DNA of 64,000 nt from Streptomyces sp. TSRI0281 (GCF_001905125.1 NZ_LWLE01000001.1:958880-1022879), one strand, 5' to 3'. Counted from the first letter of the stretch, positions 7,212-16,086 are shown. Notes: generated from the letters alone by a model not told the origin. Numbers and translations: made by a program.

Positions 7212-8528
7212 GTGACGACCTTCCGTCCCGCACGTCCGGCGGCAGCGGCGGCGCTGGCCGTCTGCACCGCGCTGGCGACGCTGACCGCCGCCCTGCCCGC
7301 CCAGGCGCACAGCGGCGCCACCGGCTCCCTCCCCGCGGTCACCCCGCGGGCCGAGACCCCCGCGCTGTACGACGACGAGGCGGGCGGCAACGCCAACGCC
7401 GACGACCCCGCGATCTGGCGCAACGCCGCCGACCCCGGCCGCAGCCTGGTGATCGCCACCGCGAAGGAGGGCGGGCTGCGCGTCTACGGTCTGGACGCCC
7501 GCCCGGTGCAGTCCGTCCCGGCCCCCGCCGCCCCCGGCCCCGAGGACGCCCCCGGCCGCTTCAACAACGTCGACCTGGTGCACGGGCTGCGACTGGGGTC
7601 CGGCCGTACGGACCTGGCCGTCACGACCGACCGGGGCCACGACCGGCTGCGTGTCTACCGCATCGACCCGAACCGTCCGGGCGGCCCGCTCACCGATGTC
7701 ACCGACCCGGCCGCGCCGCGCGTGTTCTCCGCCGGTCAGGACGAGGTCAACGACCAGGCGACCGCCTACGGCCTGGCCACCTGGACCGACCGGGCCACCG
7801 GCCGCTCGTACGCCCTGGCCAGCCGCCGCAGCCGGACCGCCGTCGCACTGCTGGAGCTGACCGCCACCCCCGCCGGTACGGTCACCTACCGCAAGGTCCG
7901 CACGCTCGACCTGCCCGCCGCCTTCCGGCTGCCCGACGGCACCTCCTGGAGCCCCTGCGGGGAGCCCGGCGAGCTGCCCCAGGTCGAGGGCATGGTGGTC
8001 GACCCGGCCAACGGCATGCTCTACGCCGGGCAGGAGGACGTCGGCATCTGGCGCCTGCGCGCCGACCTCACCGGCACCCCGGTGCTCGTCGACAAGGTGC
8101 GCGAGTACGGCGTTCCCGGTACGTACGACGAGGAGACCGAGGAGTGCGCCCCCGGCACCGACCCGGGCTTCGGCGGCACCCGTGTCGCGGCGGACGTCGA
8201 GGGGCTGACCCTGCTCACCGAGCCGGACGGCGACGGCTACCTCCTGGCCTCCAGCCAGGGCGACAACACCTTCGCGGCGTACGACCGCGAGCTCGCCGAC
8301 CACAACGAGTACGAGGGCGGCTTCCGAGTCACGGCCGCCTCGGCCACCCTGGACGGCTCCGAGGAGTGCGACGGCGCCGCTGTCCTGAACGCGCCCCTGG
8401 GCAGCAGGTATCCGAACGGTCTGCTCGTCGTCCAGGACGGCCACGCCACCCCCGGGGACGGCGACCGCGAAGCCACCGGCTTCAAGTTCGTCGACCTGGG
8501 CGAGGTCATCGACGCCATCGAGGACTGA
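7212..8528 (+). CDS. secreted 3-phytase (beta-propeller phytase family)
   Basis: A 438-aa protein with a signal peptide (about residues 1-32, cleavage near PAQA-HS) followed by a beta-propeller phytase domain. Family features are 'NADDPAIWRNAADPGRSLVIAT', 'GGLRVYGLDARPVQS', 'NNVDLVHGL', 'VEGMVVDPANGMLYAGQEDVGIW', 'ADVEGLTLL' and 'LASSQGDNTFAAYDR'. Acidic residues in these stretches bind Ca2+ and phosphate. The enzyme hydrolyses phytate outside the cell to release phosphate. GTG 7212 follows AAGGAG with 8-nt spacing. Three PHO-box-like repeats lie upstream, suggesting induction when phosphate is scarce. Confidence 0.93.
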   Translation: MTTFRPARPAAAAALAVCTALATLTAALPAQAHSGATGSLPAVTPRAETPALYDDEAGGNANADDPAIWRNAADPGRSLVIATAKEGGLRVYGLDARPVQSVPAPAAPGPEDAPGRFNNVDLVHGLRLGSGRTDLAVTTDRGHDRLRVYRIDPNRPGGPLTDVTDPAAPRVFSAGQDEVNDQATAYGLATWTDRATGRSYALASRRSRTAVALLELTATPAGTVTYRKVRTLDLPAAFRLPDGTSWSPCGEPGELPQVEGMVVDPANGMLYAGQEDVGIWRLRADLTGTPVLVDKVREYGVPGTYDEETEECAPGTDPGFGGTRVAADVEGLTLLTEPDGDGYLLASSQGDNTFAAYDRELADHNEYEGGFRVTAASATLDGSEECDGAAVLNAPLGSRYPNGLLVVQDGHATPGDGDREATGFKFVDLGEVIDAIED

Positions 8529-8549
8529 CGGCGGCACGCATTAAATCGG

Positions 8550-8578
8550 TTGAGGGCCCCGACGGGGTTTCCTAAGCT
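8550..8578 (+). promoter_or_regulatory. sigma-70/HrdB-like promoter of a small transcription unit
   Basis: TTGAGG (8550-8555), a 17-bp spacer and TAAGCT (8573-8578) give a good housekeeping promoter just after the phytase stop codon, reading toward the structured RNA. Transcription should begin near 8584-8586. Confidence 0.6.
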
Positions 8579-8609
8579 GATGGCACACAAGAGAGGAGGT
8601 GTTCCGGAA

Positions 8610-8648
8610 GTGATTTATCTTCGGACTCGTGAGGTGACTGCGGGCTGA
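8610..8648 (+). CDS. 12-codon ORF at the 5' end of the structured RNA
   Basis: GTG at 8610 follows a near-perfect AGGAGGT (8594-8600) at 10-nt spacing. It encodes MIYLRTREVTAG and ends at TGA 8646-8648. The last codons form the 5' arm of the long-range stem and the stop codon sits in the loop of an inner hairpin, so a ribosome translating the ORF would unfold domain 1. That is the arrangement of attenuator or sensor peptides. Translation is inferred from the ribosome site alone. Confidence 0.45.
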   Translation: MIYLRTREVTAG

Positions 8649-8708
8649 CGCCCGTCGTCGCGCTCTTGCAGTGCAGGCCGGTCGCCGGCCAATCCCAAGC
8701 AGTCACCG

Positions 8709-8775
8709 ACCCGCAGGCTCGCCGGTAAGTCCGGCCGGCCCCTCCGCAAGGAGGGACCAGAGCCTGCGGGTTTCT
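8709..8775 (+). terminator. three-way-junction terminator of the small transcription unit
   Basis: The 12-bp closing stem (8709-8720 with 8760-8771) carries two inner hairpins and is followed by TTTCTG. It sits about 75 bp before the convergent pdxH stop codon, so it would protect pdxH from antisense transcription. Confidence 0.5.
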
Positions 8776-8844
8776 GCGTGTCCGGGGCCGTGGGGCTCCA
8801 CGCGCCGTACGGCCCCGGCCACCGGCCCACGGGACCTACGGCAC

Positions 8845-9597
8845 CTACGGGCAGAGCCGCTCCACCCGCCACCCCGTGCCGCCGACGTCCGCCCCCTGCC
8901 CCGCCGCGTCCTCGCGGACGTACCGCAGCCGGTCGTGCAGCCGGTTCTCGTGGCCCTGCCAGAACTCGATGGTCTCCGGGACGACGCGGAAGCCGCCCCA
9001 GTGCGGCGGGGCCGGGACCTTCTCGCCCTCGGGGTAGCGCGCGGCCAGCTCCTCGTACCGGGTGACCAGCTCCTCGCGCGAACCGATGACCGTGGACTGG
9101 GCGCTCGCCCAGGCGCCCAGCTGGGAGCCGTGCGGGCGGGTGCGGAAGTAGGCGACGGTCTCCTCGCGCGAGACCCGGGCCGCGGTGCCGGTGACGATGA
9201 CCTGGCGGGCCAGCGGGTGCCAGGGGAAGAGCAGCGAGACATACGGGTTCGCGGTCAGCTCGCGGCCCTTGCGGGACCCGTAGTTCGTGAAGAAGACGAA
9301 GCCCCGGCTGTCGTACCGCTTCAGCAGGACCGTGCGGGAGGACGGGCGGCCCTCCGGGGTGGCCGTGGAGACCACCATGGCGTTCGGCTCGTGCAGCAAG
9401 CCACCCGCCGCGACCTGGCGGAACCAGCGGGCGAACTGGTCCATCGGATCGGGGCTGAGGTCCTGCTCGGCGAACCGCTCCGAGCGGTACTGCTCGCGCA
9501 TGGCCGCCGGATCGGTGGTGCAATCGAAACCGGGGGCGCGAACGGAGGTGGGAGCGGAGGAAGCAGCGGAAGGGGCCTTGTCGTCTGGTGTGGGCAC
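8845..9597 (-). CDS. pdxH: pyridoxamine 5'-phosphate oxidase
   Basis: A 250-aa FMN flavoenzyme that oxidises pyridoxamine-P or pyridoxine-P to pyridoxal 5'-phosphate. Seen in order: '[12 protein letters not shown]', '[21 protein letters not shown]', '[19 protein letters not shown]' (FMN phosphate site), '[10 protein letters not shown]', and the C-terminal '[17 protein letters not shown]' with 'WRVERLCP' at the end (substrate binding). GTG at 9597 gives an N-terminal extension of roughly 30 residues over typical enzymes; the frame is open further upstream but crosses the promoter shared with the divergent citrate synthase gene. The product supplies the cofactor used by serC and others. Confidence 0.95.
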   Translation of the reverse strand: MPTPDDKAPSAASSAPTSVRAPGFDCTTDPAAMREQYRSERFAEQDLSPDPMDQFARWFRQVAAGGLLHEPNAMVVSTATPEGRPSSRTVLLKRYDSRGFVFFTNYGSRKGRELTANPYVSLLFPWHPLARQVIVTGTAARVSREETVAYFRTRPHGSQLGAWASAQSTVIGSREELVTRYEELAARYPEGEKVPAPPHWGGFRVVPETIEFWQGHENRLHDRLRYVREDAAGQGADVGGTGWRVERLCP

Positions 9598-9783
9598 GGG
9601 GTCATCCTGCCGCAGCGGCCGAGTGTGCCCGGCGGGGAGGGGTGGTAACCGCCGGCCGCCGAAATGAGGTCCTGTGCCGGATGTCACGCTTCCCCGCATC
9701 GTGGGAACCCGCCAATATCTTGTGGCAGGCCCCTGTGGCCTTCGTACAGCCACCGCCCGCCGCCGAACTGAGGGAGCCGCCTG

Positions 9784-10893
9784 ATGTCCGACTTCGTACC
9801 GGGACTAGAGGGAGTCGTCGCCTTCGAGACGGAGATCGCCGAACCGGACAAGGAAGGTGGCTCGCTCCGATACCGCGGGGTCGACATCGAGGACCTCGTC
9901 GGCCATGTGTCCTTCGGCAACGTCTGGGGTCTGCTGGTGGACGGGGCGTTCAACCCCGGTCTGCCGCCCGCCGAGCCGTTCCCGATCCCCGTCCACTCCG
10001 GTGACATCCGGGTCGACGTGCAGTCCGCGCTGGCGATGCTCGCCCCCGTGTGGGGCCTGAAACCGCTCCTGGACATCGACGAGGCGACCGCCCGCGACGA
10101 TCTGGCGCGGGCCGCCGTGATGGCCCTGTCCTACGTCGCCCAGTCGGCACGCGGCCAGGGACGGCCGATGGTGCCGCAGAGCGAGATCGACAAGGCGGGC
10201 TCCGTGGTGGAACGGTTCATGATCCGCTGGCGCGGCGAGCCGGACCCCCAGCACGTCAAGGCCGTCGACGCGTACTGGACCTCGGCCGCCGAGCACGGCA
10301 TGAACGCCTCCACGTTCACCGCCCGGGTCATCGCCTCCACCGGCGCCGATGTGGCCGCCGCGCTGTCCGGTGCGGTCGGCGCCATGTCGGGCCCGCTGCA
10401 CGGCGGCGCGCCCTCCCGCGTCCTCGGCATGATCGAGGAGATCGAGCGCACCGGTGACGCGTCCGCGTACGTGAAGCAGGCCCTGGACCGCGGCGAGCGT
10501 CTGATGGGCTTCGGACACCGCGTGTACCGGGCCGAGGACCCCCGCGCCCGCGTCCTGCGCCGCACGGCCAGGGAACTGGCCGCACCGCGCTTCGAGGTGG
10601 CGGAGGCCCTGGAGAAGGCCGCGCTGGAGGAGCTGCACGCGCGGCGCCCCGACCGGGTACTGGCGACGAACGTGGAGTTCTGGGCGGCCATCGTGCTGGA
10701 CTTCGCGGAGGTCCCTGCGCACATGTTCACGTCGATGTTCACCTGCGCCCGTACCGCGGGCTGGTCGGCGCACATCCTGGAGCAGAAGCGGACGGGCCGC
10801 CTGGTGCGCCCCTCGGCGACGTACATCGGCCCCGGCACCCGCAACCCGGCGGAGATCGCCGGTTTCGACCAGCTGGCGAACCTGGGGAACTGA
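9784..10893 (+). CDS. citrate synthase 2 (short, type II-like)
   Basis: A 369-aa protein of the citrate synthase family, shorter than the main Streptomyces CitA. It carries '[12 protein letters not shown]', the catalytic His loops '[15 protein letters not shown]' and '[11 protein letters not shown]', '[16 protein letters not shown]', and the C-terminal CoA region '[20 protein letters not shown]'. All three family active-site regions are present, so it should condense acetyl-CoA or a related acyl-CoA with oxaloacetate. Such second copies are often annotated as citrate synthase-like and could prefer another acyl-CoA. It is divergent from pdxH, with a terminator downstream. Confidence 0.9.
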   Translation: MSDFVPGLEGVVAFETEIAEPDKEGGSLRYRGVDIEDLVGHVSFGNVWGLLVDGAFNPGLPPAEPFPIPVHSGDIRVDVQSALAMLAPVWGLKPLLDIDEATARDDLARAAVMALSYVAQSARGQGRPMVPQSEIDKAGSVVERFMIRWRGEPDPQHVKAVDAYWTSAAEHGMNASTFTARVIASTGADVAAALSGAVGAMSGPLHGGAPSRVLGMIEEIERTGDASAYVKQALDRGERLMGFGHRVYRAEDPRARVLRRTARELAAPRFEVAEALEKAALEELHARRPDRVLATNVEFWAAIVLDFAEVPAHMFTSMFTCARTAGWSAHILEQKRTGRLVRPSATYIGPGTRNPAEIAGFDQLANLGN

Positions 10894-10914
10894 ACCCTTC
10901 GTCAAGCCCCCTTA

Positions 10915-10958
10915 CCGAGGCCGAGGAGAACGGCTTTCCTCCGGCCTCGGCCTTCGTT
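10915..10958 (+). terminator. terminator after citrate synthase
   Basis: CCGAGGCC (10915-10922) pairs with GGCCTCGG (10943-10950). The stem extends inward through GAGGA/TCCTC with one bulge and is followed by CCTTCGTTC. It separates the core gene from the defence pair. Confidence 0.65.
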
Positions 10959-11071
10959 CAGGTGGAATTACCGTCCCAGGTACCTGATATTCCTTGTGAG
11001 AGGTTGCCAGCTACCGGTACGCACGATTCACTTGCACACAGTCCCACTAAAACGCCGGGGGGAGGGCACAC

Positions 11072-12394
11072 GTGCTGCTGAACTTCAGGGTGTCGAATCA
11101 TCGCTCGATCCGGGAAGAGCAGGAACTTCAGCTTCACCCCGCCTACGACGCGGACCGGCCCACCGGCACGGACTGGCAGGCCGTCCCCGTGGCGGGTCTC
11201 TTCGGCGCCAACGCGGCCGGCAAGTCGAATCTGCTCGGCGCGTTGGAATACATGGCCCGCATGGTGGTGAACTCCCATCGCGACGCGGAGCCCGGCGGCG
11301 GCGTCACCCGCAGTTCCTTCCGTCTGGACGCCTCCGCACCCGACCAGCCTTCCTGGTACGTGGTGGACCTGTTGCTCGGCGGTGTCCGCCACACCTACGG
11401 ATTCAGCGTCGACGACGAGCGGGTCCTGGACGAATGGCTCTACAGCTATCCGCACGGGAAGAAGCGCAAGATCTTCGAGCGGCCCGACGGCGAGGTACAG
11501 CCCGGCGACTCGCAGGCCAAGCGCGAACTGGAACTGGTCGAGAACATCACCGAACCCAATGTGCTGTTCCTGACCATGGCGGCACGTTCCCGGCAGATGG
11601 ACTTCCGCCCGGTCTATGACTGGTTCCTGACAGACTTGAGGTTCGGCCGGCAGGGACCGGGACGCTTCGTCGGCCCCGAGGTGGGCCGGATGCTGGAGAC
11701 ACCGGAACGTCATCCCGAGCTGATGGCCCTCCTGCGCGCGGCCGACCTGGGCATCGAGGAGTGCGGCACGGAGCGCGTGCTCCTGGACGAGGACGCACTG
11801 CGACAGCGGTACGGCGGACGCGTTCCGCCGCATCTGCTCGCCCGGCTGGAAGAAGAGGGCCCGCAGGAACACGTACGTCCGTGGCTCGGACATCGCGGGC
11901 GTACCGGTGTGGTGCGGATGGACCTGCACGAGCAGTCCGCCGGCACCCGGGCACTTCTGGCCCAGGCTCCACGGTTCATGTCGGTCCTGCGGCGGGGCGG
12001 CACCTTCGTTGTCGACGAGATCGACTCCAGTCTCCACCCGCTGCTCACCGCGCAGCTCATCGGCCTCTTCCAGGCCCCGGCCACCAACCCGCGCGGAGCG
12101 CAACTGGTCTTCACCACCCACGATGCCAGCCTGCTCGGCCGCATGGGCGGCGAGGACATCCTCAAGCGGGACCAGGTGTGGTTCCTGGAGAAGAATCAGT
12201 ACGGGGAGACGGAGTTGTTCGCCCTGTCGGAGTTCAAGCCACGCATCGGGGAGAACCACGAGCGCCGCTATCTGGGCGGCAGCTACGGCGGCGTGCCCTT
12301 CATCGACGACAGTTTCGCCAGGGCTCTGGCGGGCCGGGGGGAGCAGGATGCCGAGGACACCGAAGCCGAGCGGACGGAATCGTCCCTCCTTTGA
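11072..12394 (+). CDS. AAA-family ATPase, RloA/AbiLi-like (defence)
   Basis: A 440-aa ABC-type AAA (AAA_15/AAA_21) ATPase. It opens with 'LLNFRVSNHRSIREEQEL', typical of RloA/OLD-like ATPases. It has Walker A GANAAGKS (45-52), a signature-like 'EQSAGTRAL', Walker B 'FVVDEIDSSLHPL' (about 312-324) and the switch His in 'FTTHDASLL' (about 347-355). GTG 11072 has a GGGAGGG site 5 nt upstream. The gene overlaps the RloB-like gene by 47 bp. Together they match the AbiL (AbiLi/AbiLii) or RloAB arrangement, in which the ATPase senses infection and controls the Toprim-like partner. The trigger and target are unknown. Confidence 0.85.
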   Translation: MLLNFRVSNHRSIREEQELQLHPAYDADRPTGTDWQAVPVAGLFGANAAGKSNLLGALEYMARMVVNSHRDAEPGGGVTRSSFRLDASAPDQPSWYVVDLLLGGVRHTYGFSVDDERVLDEWLYSYPHGKKRKIFERPDGEVQPGDSQAKRELELVENITEPNVLFLTMAARSRQMDFRPVYDWFLTDLRFGRQGPGRFVGPEVGRMLETPERHPELMALLRAADLGIEECGTERVLLDEDALRQRYGGRVPPHLLARLEEEGPQEHVRPWLGHRGRTGVVRMDLHEQSAGTRALLAQAPRFMSVLRRGGTFVVDEIDSSLHPLLTAQLIGLFQAPATNPRGAQLVFTTHDASLLGRMGGEDILKRDQVWFLEKNQYGETELFALSEFKPRIGENHERRYLGGSYGGVPFIDDSFARALAGRGEQDAEDTEAERTESSLL

Positions 12395-12968
12395 GTCCCG
12401 GCTCGACAGGAGAACCGGGCGTCGCGAGGCGCGGCAGCGATTACTGGTCGTTTGCGGCACCGAGGTGACGGAACGGGACTATGTGCAGGGGCTCAAGACC
12501 TCCGCGAGGAATCCGGCGGTTTCGGTCAAGATCATCGAGCGCCCCAAGGCACCCTCCCAAGTCGTCTCGTACACCGTGAAATTACTCAAGTCGGCCGCCG
12601 ACGAGTACGACCGGGCATGGTGCGTCTTCGATGTCGACGAGTTCACGGACATCGACCAGGCCGTGTCCGAAGCGGGCCGCCAAGGCGTAGCCGTCGCCCT
12701 GTCCAATCCGTGCTTCGAGCTGTGGCTGTTACTGCATTTCGCCGACCACCGCAGTCACGCCCCGTCGTACGCCCATCTCGTGCCGTACCTGAACAAACAC
12801 ACACCAGGCGGGTACAGCAAGACGGGCCTCGACTTCCGGCTCTACGAAAGCACCTGGCGCGAGGCCGCCCGCCGCGCGAGAGGACTGGCCCCGGAGGGCA
12901 AGGAGCCGGAGGCCAACCCTTCCACCGGCATGTGGCGGCTGGCCCTCGACATCGGCGGCCCGGCGTAG
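12348..12968 (+). CDS. RloB-like Toprim-fold protein, AbiLii-like effector
   Basis: A 206-aa protein. The family's N-terminal 'LLVVCGTEVTERDYV' (about 30-44) matches the RloB pattern around G-x-x-T-E, and 'WCVFDVDEF' gives the acidic D-x-D strand. 'ALSNPCFELWLLLHF' is the diagnostic RloB block. RloB proteins are thought to be Toprim-like nucleases in phage defence. The first acidic residue usual in 'EGxxTE' is Gly here, with Glu two residues on. ATG 12348 lies within the ATPase gene, 6 nt after GGGGGAG, and gives tight coupling. The end at 12968 is 40 bp from the convergent TetR gene. Confidence 0.83.
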   Translation: MPRTPKPSGRNRPSFESRLDRRTGRREARQRLLVVCGTEVTERDYVQGLKTSARNPAVSVKIIERPKAPSQVVSYTVKLLKSAADEYDRAWCVFDVDEFTDIDQAVSEAGRQGVAVALSNPCFELWLLLHFADHRSHAPSYAHLVPYLNKHTPGGYSKTGLDFRLYESTWREAARRARGLAPEGKEPEANPSTGMWRLALDIGGPA

Positions 12969-13008
12969 CGCACGCGTGATCAACGTACGCCCGCGCGGGA
13001 CAGCCCCC

Positions 13009-13605
13009 TCAGCCCAGCGCCTCGTCCAGGACCGACGCCCACTGGGTCACCACGCGGTCGCGGCGGGTCGTGTCGTCGGTGAGGAGGTTGGCGAGGCCCA
13101 GGCCGCGGGCCATGTCGAGGAGGCCCTGGACCGTTTCGCGGACGCCGGGGCGGGTCTCGTCGGCGTCCAGGAGTTCGACGGCGATGCGGTGGGTCTCACG
13201 GCCCACACGGGCTTCGAGTTCGGTGACGCGGGGGCGCAGTTGCTCCTCGTTGGAGGCGGCGACCCAGAGGTGCAGCGCGGCCCGGAAGAGCGGGCCGGTG
13301 TACAGGTCGACCAGGGCCGCGACGACCTCGCCGCGGCCCTGGACGGGCAGGGCGCGCAGGGCGGCGGAGCGTTCCTCGGCGACGTATTCGACGGCTCCGG
13401 TGAACAGGTCCTCGCGGGTCGGGAAGTGGTGCTGGGCCGCACCGCGCGAGACTCCGGCCCGTTCGGCGACGACGGAGACGGTGGAGCCCGCCCAGCCGTG
13501 TTCGGCGAGGCAGGCGACCGCCGCTTCCAGGAGCCGCTGCCGGGTGGCCCGACTGCGGTCCTGTTTGGGGGCGTTGGGGGTCTTGGGGGGTGTCACCACA
13601 CCCAT
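13009..13605 (-). CDS. TetR-family transcriptional regulator of the acyl-CoA cluster
   Basis: A 198-aa protein. The N-terminal helix-turn-helix reads 'TRQRLLEAAVACLAEHGW' to 'VSRGAAQHHFPTREDLF', followed by an all-helical ligand domain. It overlaps the enoyl-CoA hydratase gene by 13 bp and is the last gene of the catabolic operon, so it probably autoregulates the operon in response to an acyl-CoA. A palindrome fit for such a regulator lies at the operon head (23499-23520). Confidence 0.85.
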   Translation of the reverse strand: MGVVTPPKTPNAPKQDRSRATRQRLLEAAVACLAEHGWAGSTVSVVAERAGVSRGAAQHHFPTREDLFTGAVEYVAEERSAALRALPVQGRGEVVAALVDLYTGPLFRAALHLWVAASNEEQLRPRVTELEARVGRETHRIAVELLDADETRPGVRETVQGLLDMARGLGLANLLTDDTTRRDRVVTQWASVLDEALG

Positions 13606-14336
13606 GCGGGGTCCCGTCGTTCGAGGAAGGCCGTCATCCCCTCCCGTGCCTCGGCGGAGGCGAAGAGCGCCGCCGAGCGGGCGATGAGGTCTTCGGCGTG
13701 CTGGTCGAAGCTCTTCAGAACCGTAGCCGTGAGCAGCTCCTTCGATGCCATCAGCCCCTGTGGTGAGGCCCTGCGCAGTCCGTCCAGTACCGGTACGAGC
13801 GCCTTGTCCACGTCCTCGGCCGCCAGGGTGACGAGCCCGGTCCGGGCGGCTTCGGGTGCGTCGAAGCGTTCTCCGGTGAGGTAGTAGCGGCTCGCGGCGG
13901 CCGGGTCCAGGCGGGGCCGCAGGGTGAGGGAGATGACGGCGGGGGCGAGGCCGAGCCGGGACTCGGTGAGCGCGAAGCTCGCGGCGGGACCGGCCACCGA
14001 GATGTCGCAGGCGGCCAGCAGGCCGAGGCCGCCGGCCCGGACGTGTCCGGTGACCCTGGCGACGACGGGTTTGGGCAGCGCGAGGACCCGCCGCATCAGG
14101 GCGACGAACGCCGCGGGGTCGGGCGGGGAGGTGAGGTCGGCGCCCGCGCAGAAGGTGTTGCCGGTGTGGGTGAGGACGACCGCGCGTACGGAGTCGTCGG
14201 CCGCGCAGGCGTCGAGCGCCGTGGAGAGCTCGGAGACGAGCCGCGCGGAGAGCGCGTTGCGGTTCGCCGGTGAGTCCAGGGCGAGGGTGGTGACGCCCCG
14301 GTCGTGGGTGGGCTCGGAGAGGGCCCTGAGGGTCAT
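13593..14336 (-). CDS. enoyl-CoA hydratase/isomerase family protein
   Basis: A 247-aa crotonase-fold protein. The oxyanion loops are 'NTFCAGADLTSPPDP' and 'GHVRAGGLGLLAACDISVA'. The Glu of the first canonical catalytic position is not obvious; 'ALTESRLGLAPAVISLTL' supplies the second region. It probably hydrates a 2-enoyl-CoA in the degradative route. ATG 14336 overlaps the ligase stop (ATGA 14333-14336), giving translational coupling. Confidence 0.87.
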   Translation of the reverse strand: MTLRALSEPTHDRGVTTLALDSPANRNALSARLVSELSTALDACAADDSVRAVVLTHTGNTFCAGADLTSPPDPAAFVALMRRVLALPKPVVARVTGHVRAGGLGLLAACDISVAGPAASFALTESRLGLAPAVISLTLRPRLDPAAASRYYLTGERFDAPEAARTGLVTLAAEDVDKALVPVLDGLRRASPQGLMASKELLTATVLKSFDQHAEDLIARSAALFASAEAREGMTAFLERRDPAWVW

Positions 14337-15919
14337 GCGGACGTTCCCTTCTCGCGGTCGCGCAGTTCGCGCCTGAGGATCTTCCCCGAGGTCGCGCGCG
14401 GTACGGCGGCGATGAACTCGGCCCGCCTGACCTTCTTGTACGGGGCGACGCGCTCGGCGACGTACGCCATGACGTCCTCGGCGGTCAGGGCCTCCGAGGC
14501 GGCGGACGCCCCGCGCACCAGGTACGCCTTGGGGATCTCGTTGCCCTCCTCGTCGTACACCCCGATGACGGCCGCGTCCGCGAGGTGTTCGTGGCCCAGC
14601 AGCAGGGCCTCCAGTTCGGCGGGGGCGACCTGGTAGCCCTTGTACTTGATGAGTTCCTTGACCCGGTCGACCACGAACAGCCAGCCGTCGGCGTCGACGC
14701 GGCCGATGTCGCCGGTGTGCACCCAGCCGTCCGCGTCGATCATCTCGGCGGTGGCTTCGGGGCGGCCGAGGTAGCCCTTCATCACCTGCGGGCCCCGGAT
14801 GAGGATCTCGCCGTCCGTGCCGGTGTCCGCGTCCTTGCCGGGGTCCTCCAGCGACACGATCCGCATCTCGGTGCTGGGCAGCAGTTTCCCGACCGCGCCG
14901 GGCGGCGGGTGCTCGGCGGAGAGCGGCACGACATGGGTGCCGGGCGACAGTTCCGTCATCCCGTACGCCTGACGGACGGGCAGTCCCAGGCGGTCGGCGC
15001 AGGCGGAGGCGAGCGTGGCGTCCAGCGGGGCGGCGGCGCTGATGAGGTATTCGAGCGACGACAGGTCGTGCTGGTCCACAGCGGGGTGTTTGGCCAGTGC
15101 CAGGACGATCGGCGGGGCCACGAACAGTCCGGTGATCCGGTGCTTCTCGATCACGGAGAGGAACTGCGCGAGGTCGAAGCGGGGCAGCACGACGACGGTG
15201 GAGCCGCCGCGCAGCGGGGCGTTCATCAGGGCGGTGAGGCCATATATGTGGAAGAAGGGGAGCACGGCCAGGATGCGGTCTCCGGGGCCGGTGGGAACGA
15301 AGGGCTTCAGCTGCTCCAGGTTGGTCGCGATGGAGCGGTGCGTGAGCATGACGCCCTTGGGGGTGCCGGTGGTGCCCGAGGAGTACGGGAGGGCGGCCAC
15401 GTCCTCGGCGGGGTCGAACGTGATCTGCGGTTCGGGGGCGGTGGAGGCGGCCATGTCCTGTACGGAGCGGTGGCCCTCGGCCCGGTCGCAGACGAAGATC
15501 TCCTGGATGCCGCCGACGAGTTCGGCGGCGCGGCGGGCGGATTCGAGGAGCGGGGACACGGTGACGATCCAGCGGGCCCCGGAGTCGCCGAGCTGCTTGG
15601 CGAACTCCTCGGCCGTGGCCAGCGGGTGGACCGTGGTGACCGAGGCTCCGGCGCGCGTGGCCCCGTAGAAGACGGCGGGGTAGGCGATCGTGTTGGGGCT
15701 GTGCAGGGCCAGCACGTCGCCCTTGACGAGTCCGGCCTCGGCGAGGGCGGCGGCGATCCGCCGGTGGAAGCCGTCGAGCTGGGCGTACGTGAGGGTGGCG
15801 CCGTTCGTCCCGTCGATGAGGGCGACGGTGTCACCGAACTCCGCGGCCCTCCCGAGGACCGCTTCGTGGATGGGTGTGTCGAGGGCCTGGACATCTGCGT
15901 ACTCGCTGCGGAACACCAT
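14333..15919 (-). CDS. acyl-CoA ligase (4-coumarate:CoA ligase-like AMP-binding enzyme)
   Basis: A 528-aa ANL-superfamily enzyme that activates a carboxylic acid to its CoA thioester through an acyl-AMP. Core motifs are P-loop 'YSSGTTGTPKGVMLTH' (about 180), 'LPFFHIYGL', 'QAYGMTELSP', 'GWVHTGDIGRVDADGWLFVVDR', 'KELIKYKGYQVAPAELE' and the catalytic Lys in 'PRATSGKILRREL'. It resembles 4CL-type ligases more than long-chain FadD. It would supply acyl-CoA to the dehydrogenase and carboxylase of the same cluster. A 167-bp gap separates it from the dehydrogenase gene, the only sizeable gap in the operon, so an internal promoter is possible. Confidence 0.92.
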   Translation of the reverse strand: MVFRSEYADVQALDTPIHEAVLGRAAEFGDTVALIDGTNGATLTYAQLDGFHRRIAAALAEAGLVKGDVLALHSPNTIAYPAVFYGATRAGASVTTVHPLATAEEFAKQLGDSGARWIVTVSPLLESARRAAELVGGIQEIFVCDRAEGHRSVQDMAASTAPEPQITFDPAEDVAALPYSSGTTGTPKGVMLTHRSIATNLEQLKPFVPTGPGDRILAVLPFFHIYGLTALMNAPLRGGSTVVVLPRFDLAQFLSVIEKHRITGLFVAPPIVLALAKHPAVDQHDLSSLEYLISAAAPLDATLASACADRLGLPVRQAYGMTELSPGTHVVPLSAEHPPPGAVGKLLPSTEMRIVSLEDPGKDADTGTDGEILIRGPQVMKGYLGRPEATAEMIDADGWVHTGDIGRVDADGWLFVVDRVKELIKYKGYQVAPAELEALLLGHEHLADAAVIGVYDEEGNEIPKAYLVRGASAASEALTAEDVMAYVAERVAPYKKVRRAEFIAAVPRATSGKILRRELRDREKGTSA

Positions 15920-16086
15920 GGCAGTCCCCTGTTGTCGCGGTGTGGCCGGACCGGCGCCCCGGCCGGTGGCGAGGGCGAGGGGCGCCGTGCGGATGTGGTG
16001 GGTCGGGTGGGTCGGGAGTCAGAATCGCCCCTGCCGGCAGGGGTTGGGGAGACCTTGGACCGAACACCTTCGCCGGTGGGGGCCCG

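Larger units (their letters stand above)
8585..8778 (+). ncRNA. structured small RNA / small mRNA with two multi-branched domains
   Basis: Between convergent phytase and pdxH, a promoter is followed by about 190 nt with dense perfect pairing. Domain 1: GGTGACTGC (8633-8641) pairs with GCAGTCACC (8699-8707) and encloses GGGC-TGAC-GCCC (8642-8653) and GGCCGG-TCG-CCGGCC (8676-8690). Domain 2: ACCCGCAGGCTC (8709-8720) pairs over 12 bp with 8760-8771 and encloses GCCGG-TAAGT-CCGGC (8721-8735) and CCCTCC-GCAA-GGAGGG (8740-8755), then TTTCTG. A 12-codon ORF with a strong ribosome site lies at the 5' end and runs into domain 1. No gene follows on this strand, so this is not an ordinary leader. I know no named family for it. 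Confidence 0.6.

Noticed and set aside
11072-12968. PARIS (AriA/AriB) assignment for the ATPase pair
   Set aside because: The second protein has RloB signature blocks, not the DUF4435 signature of AriB, so AbiL/RloAB fits better.
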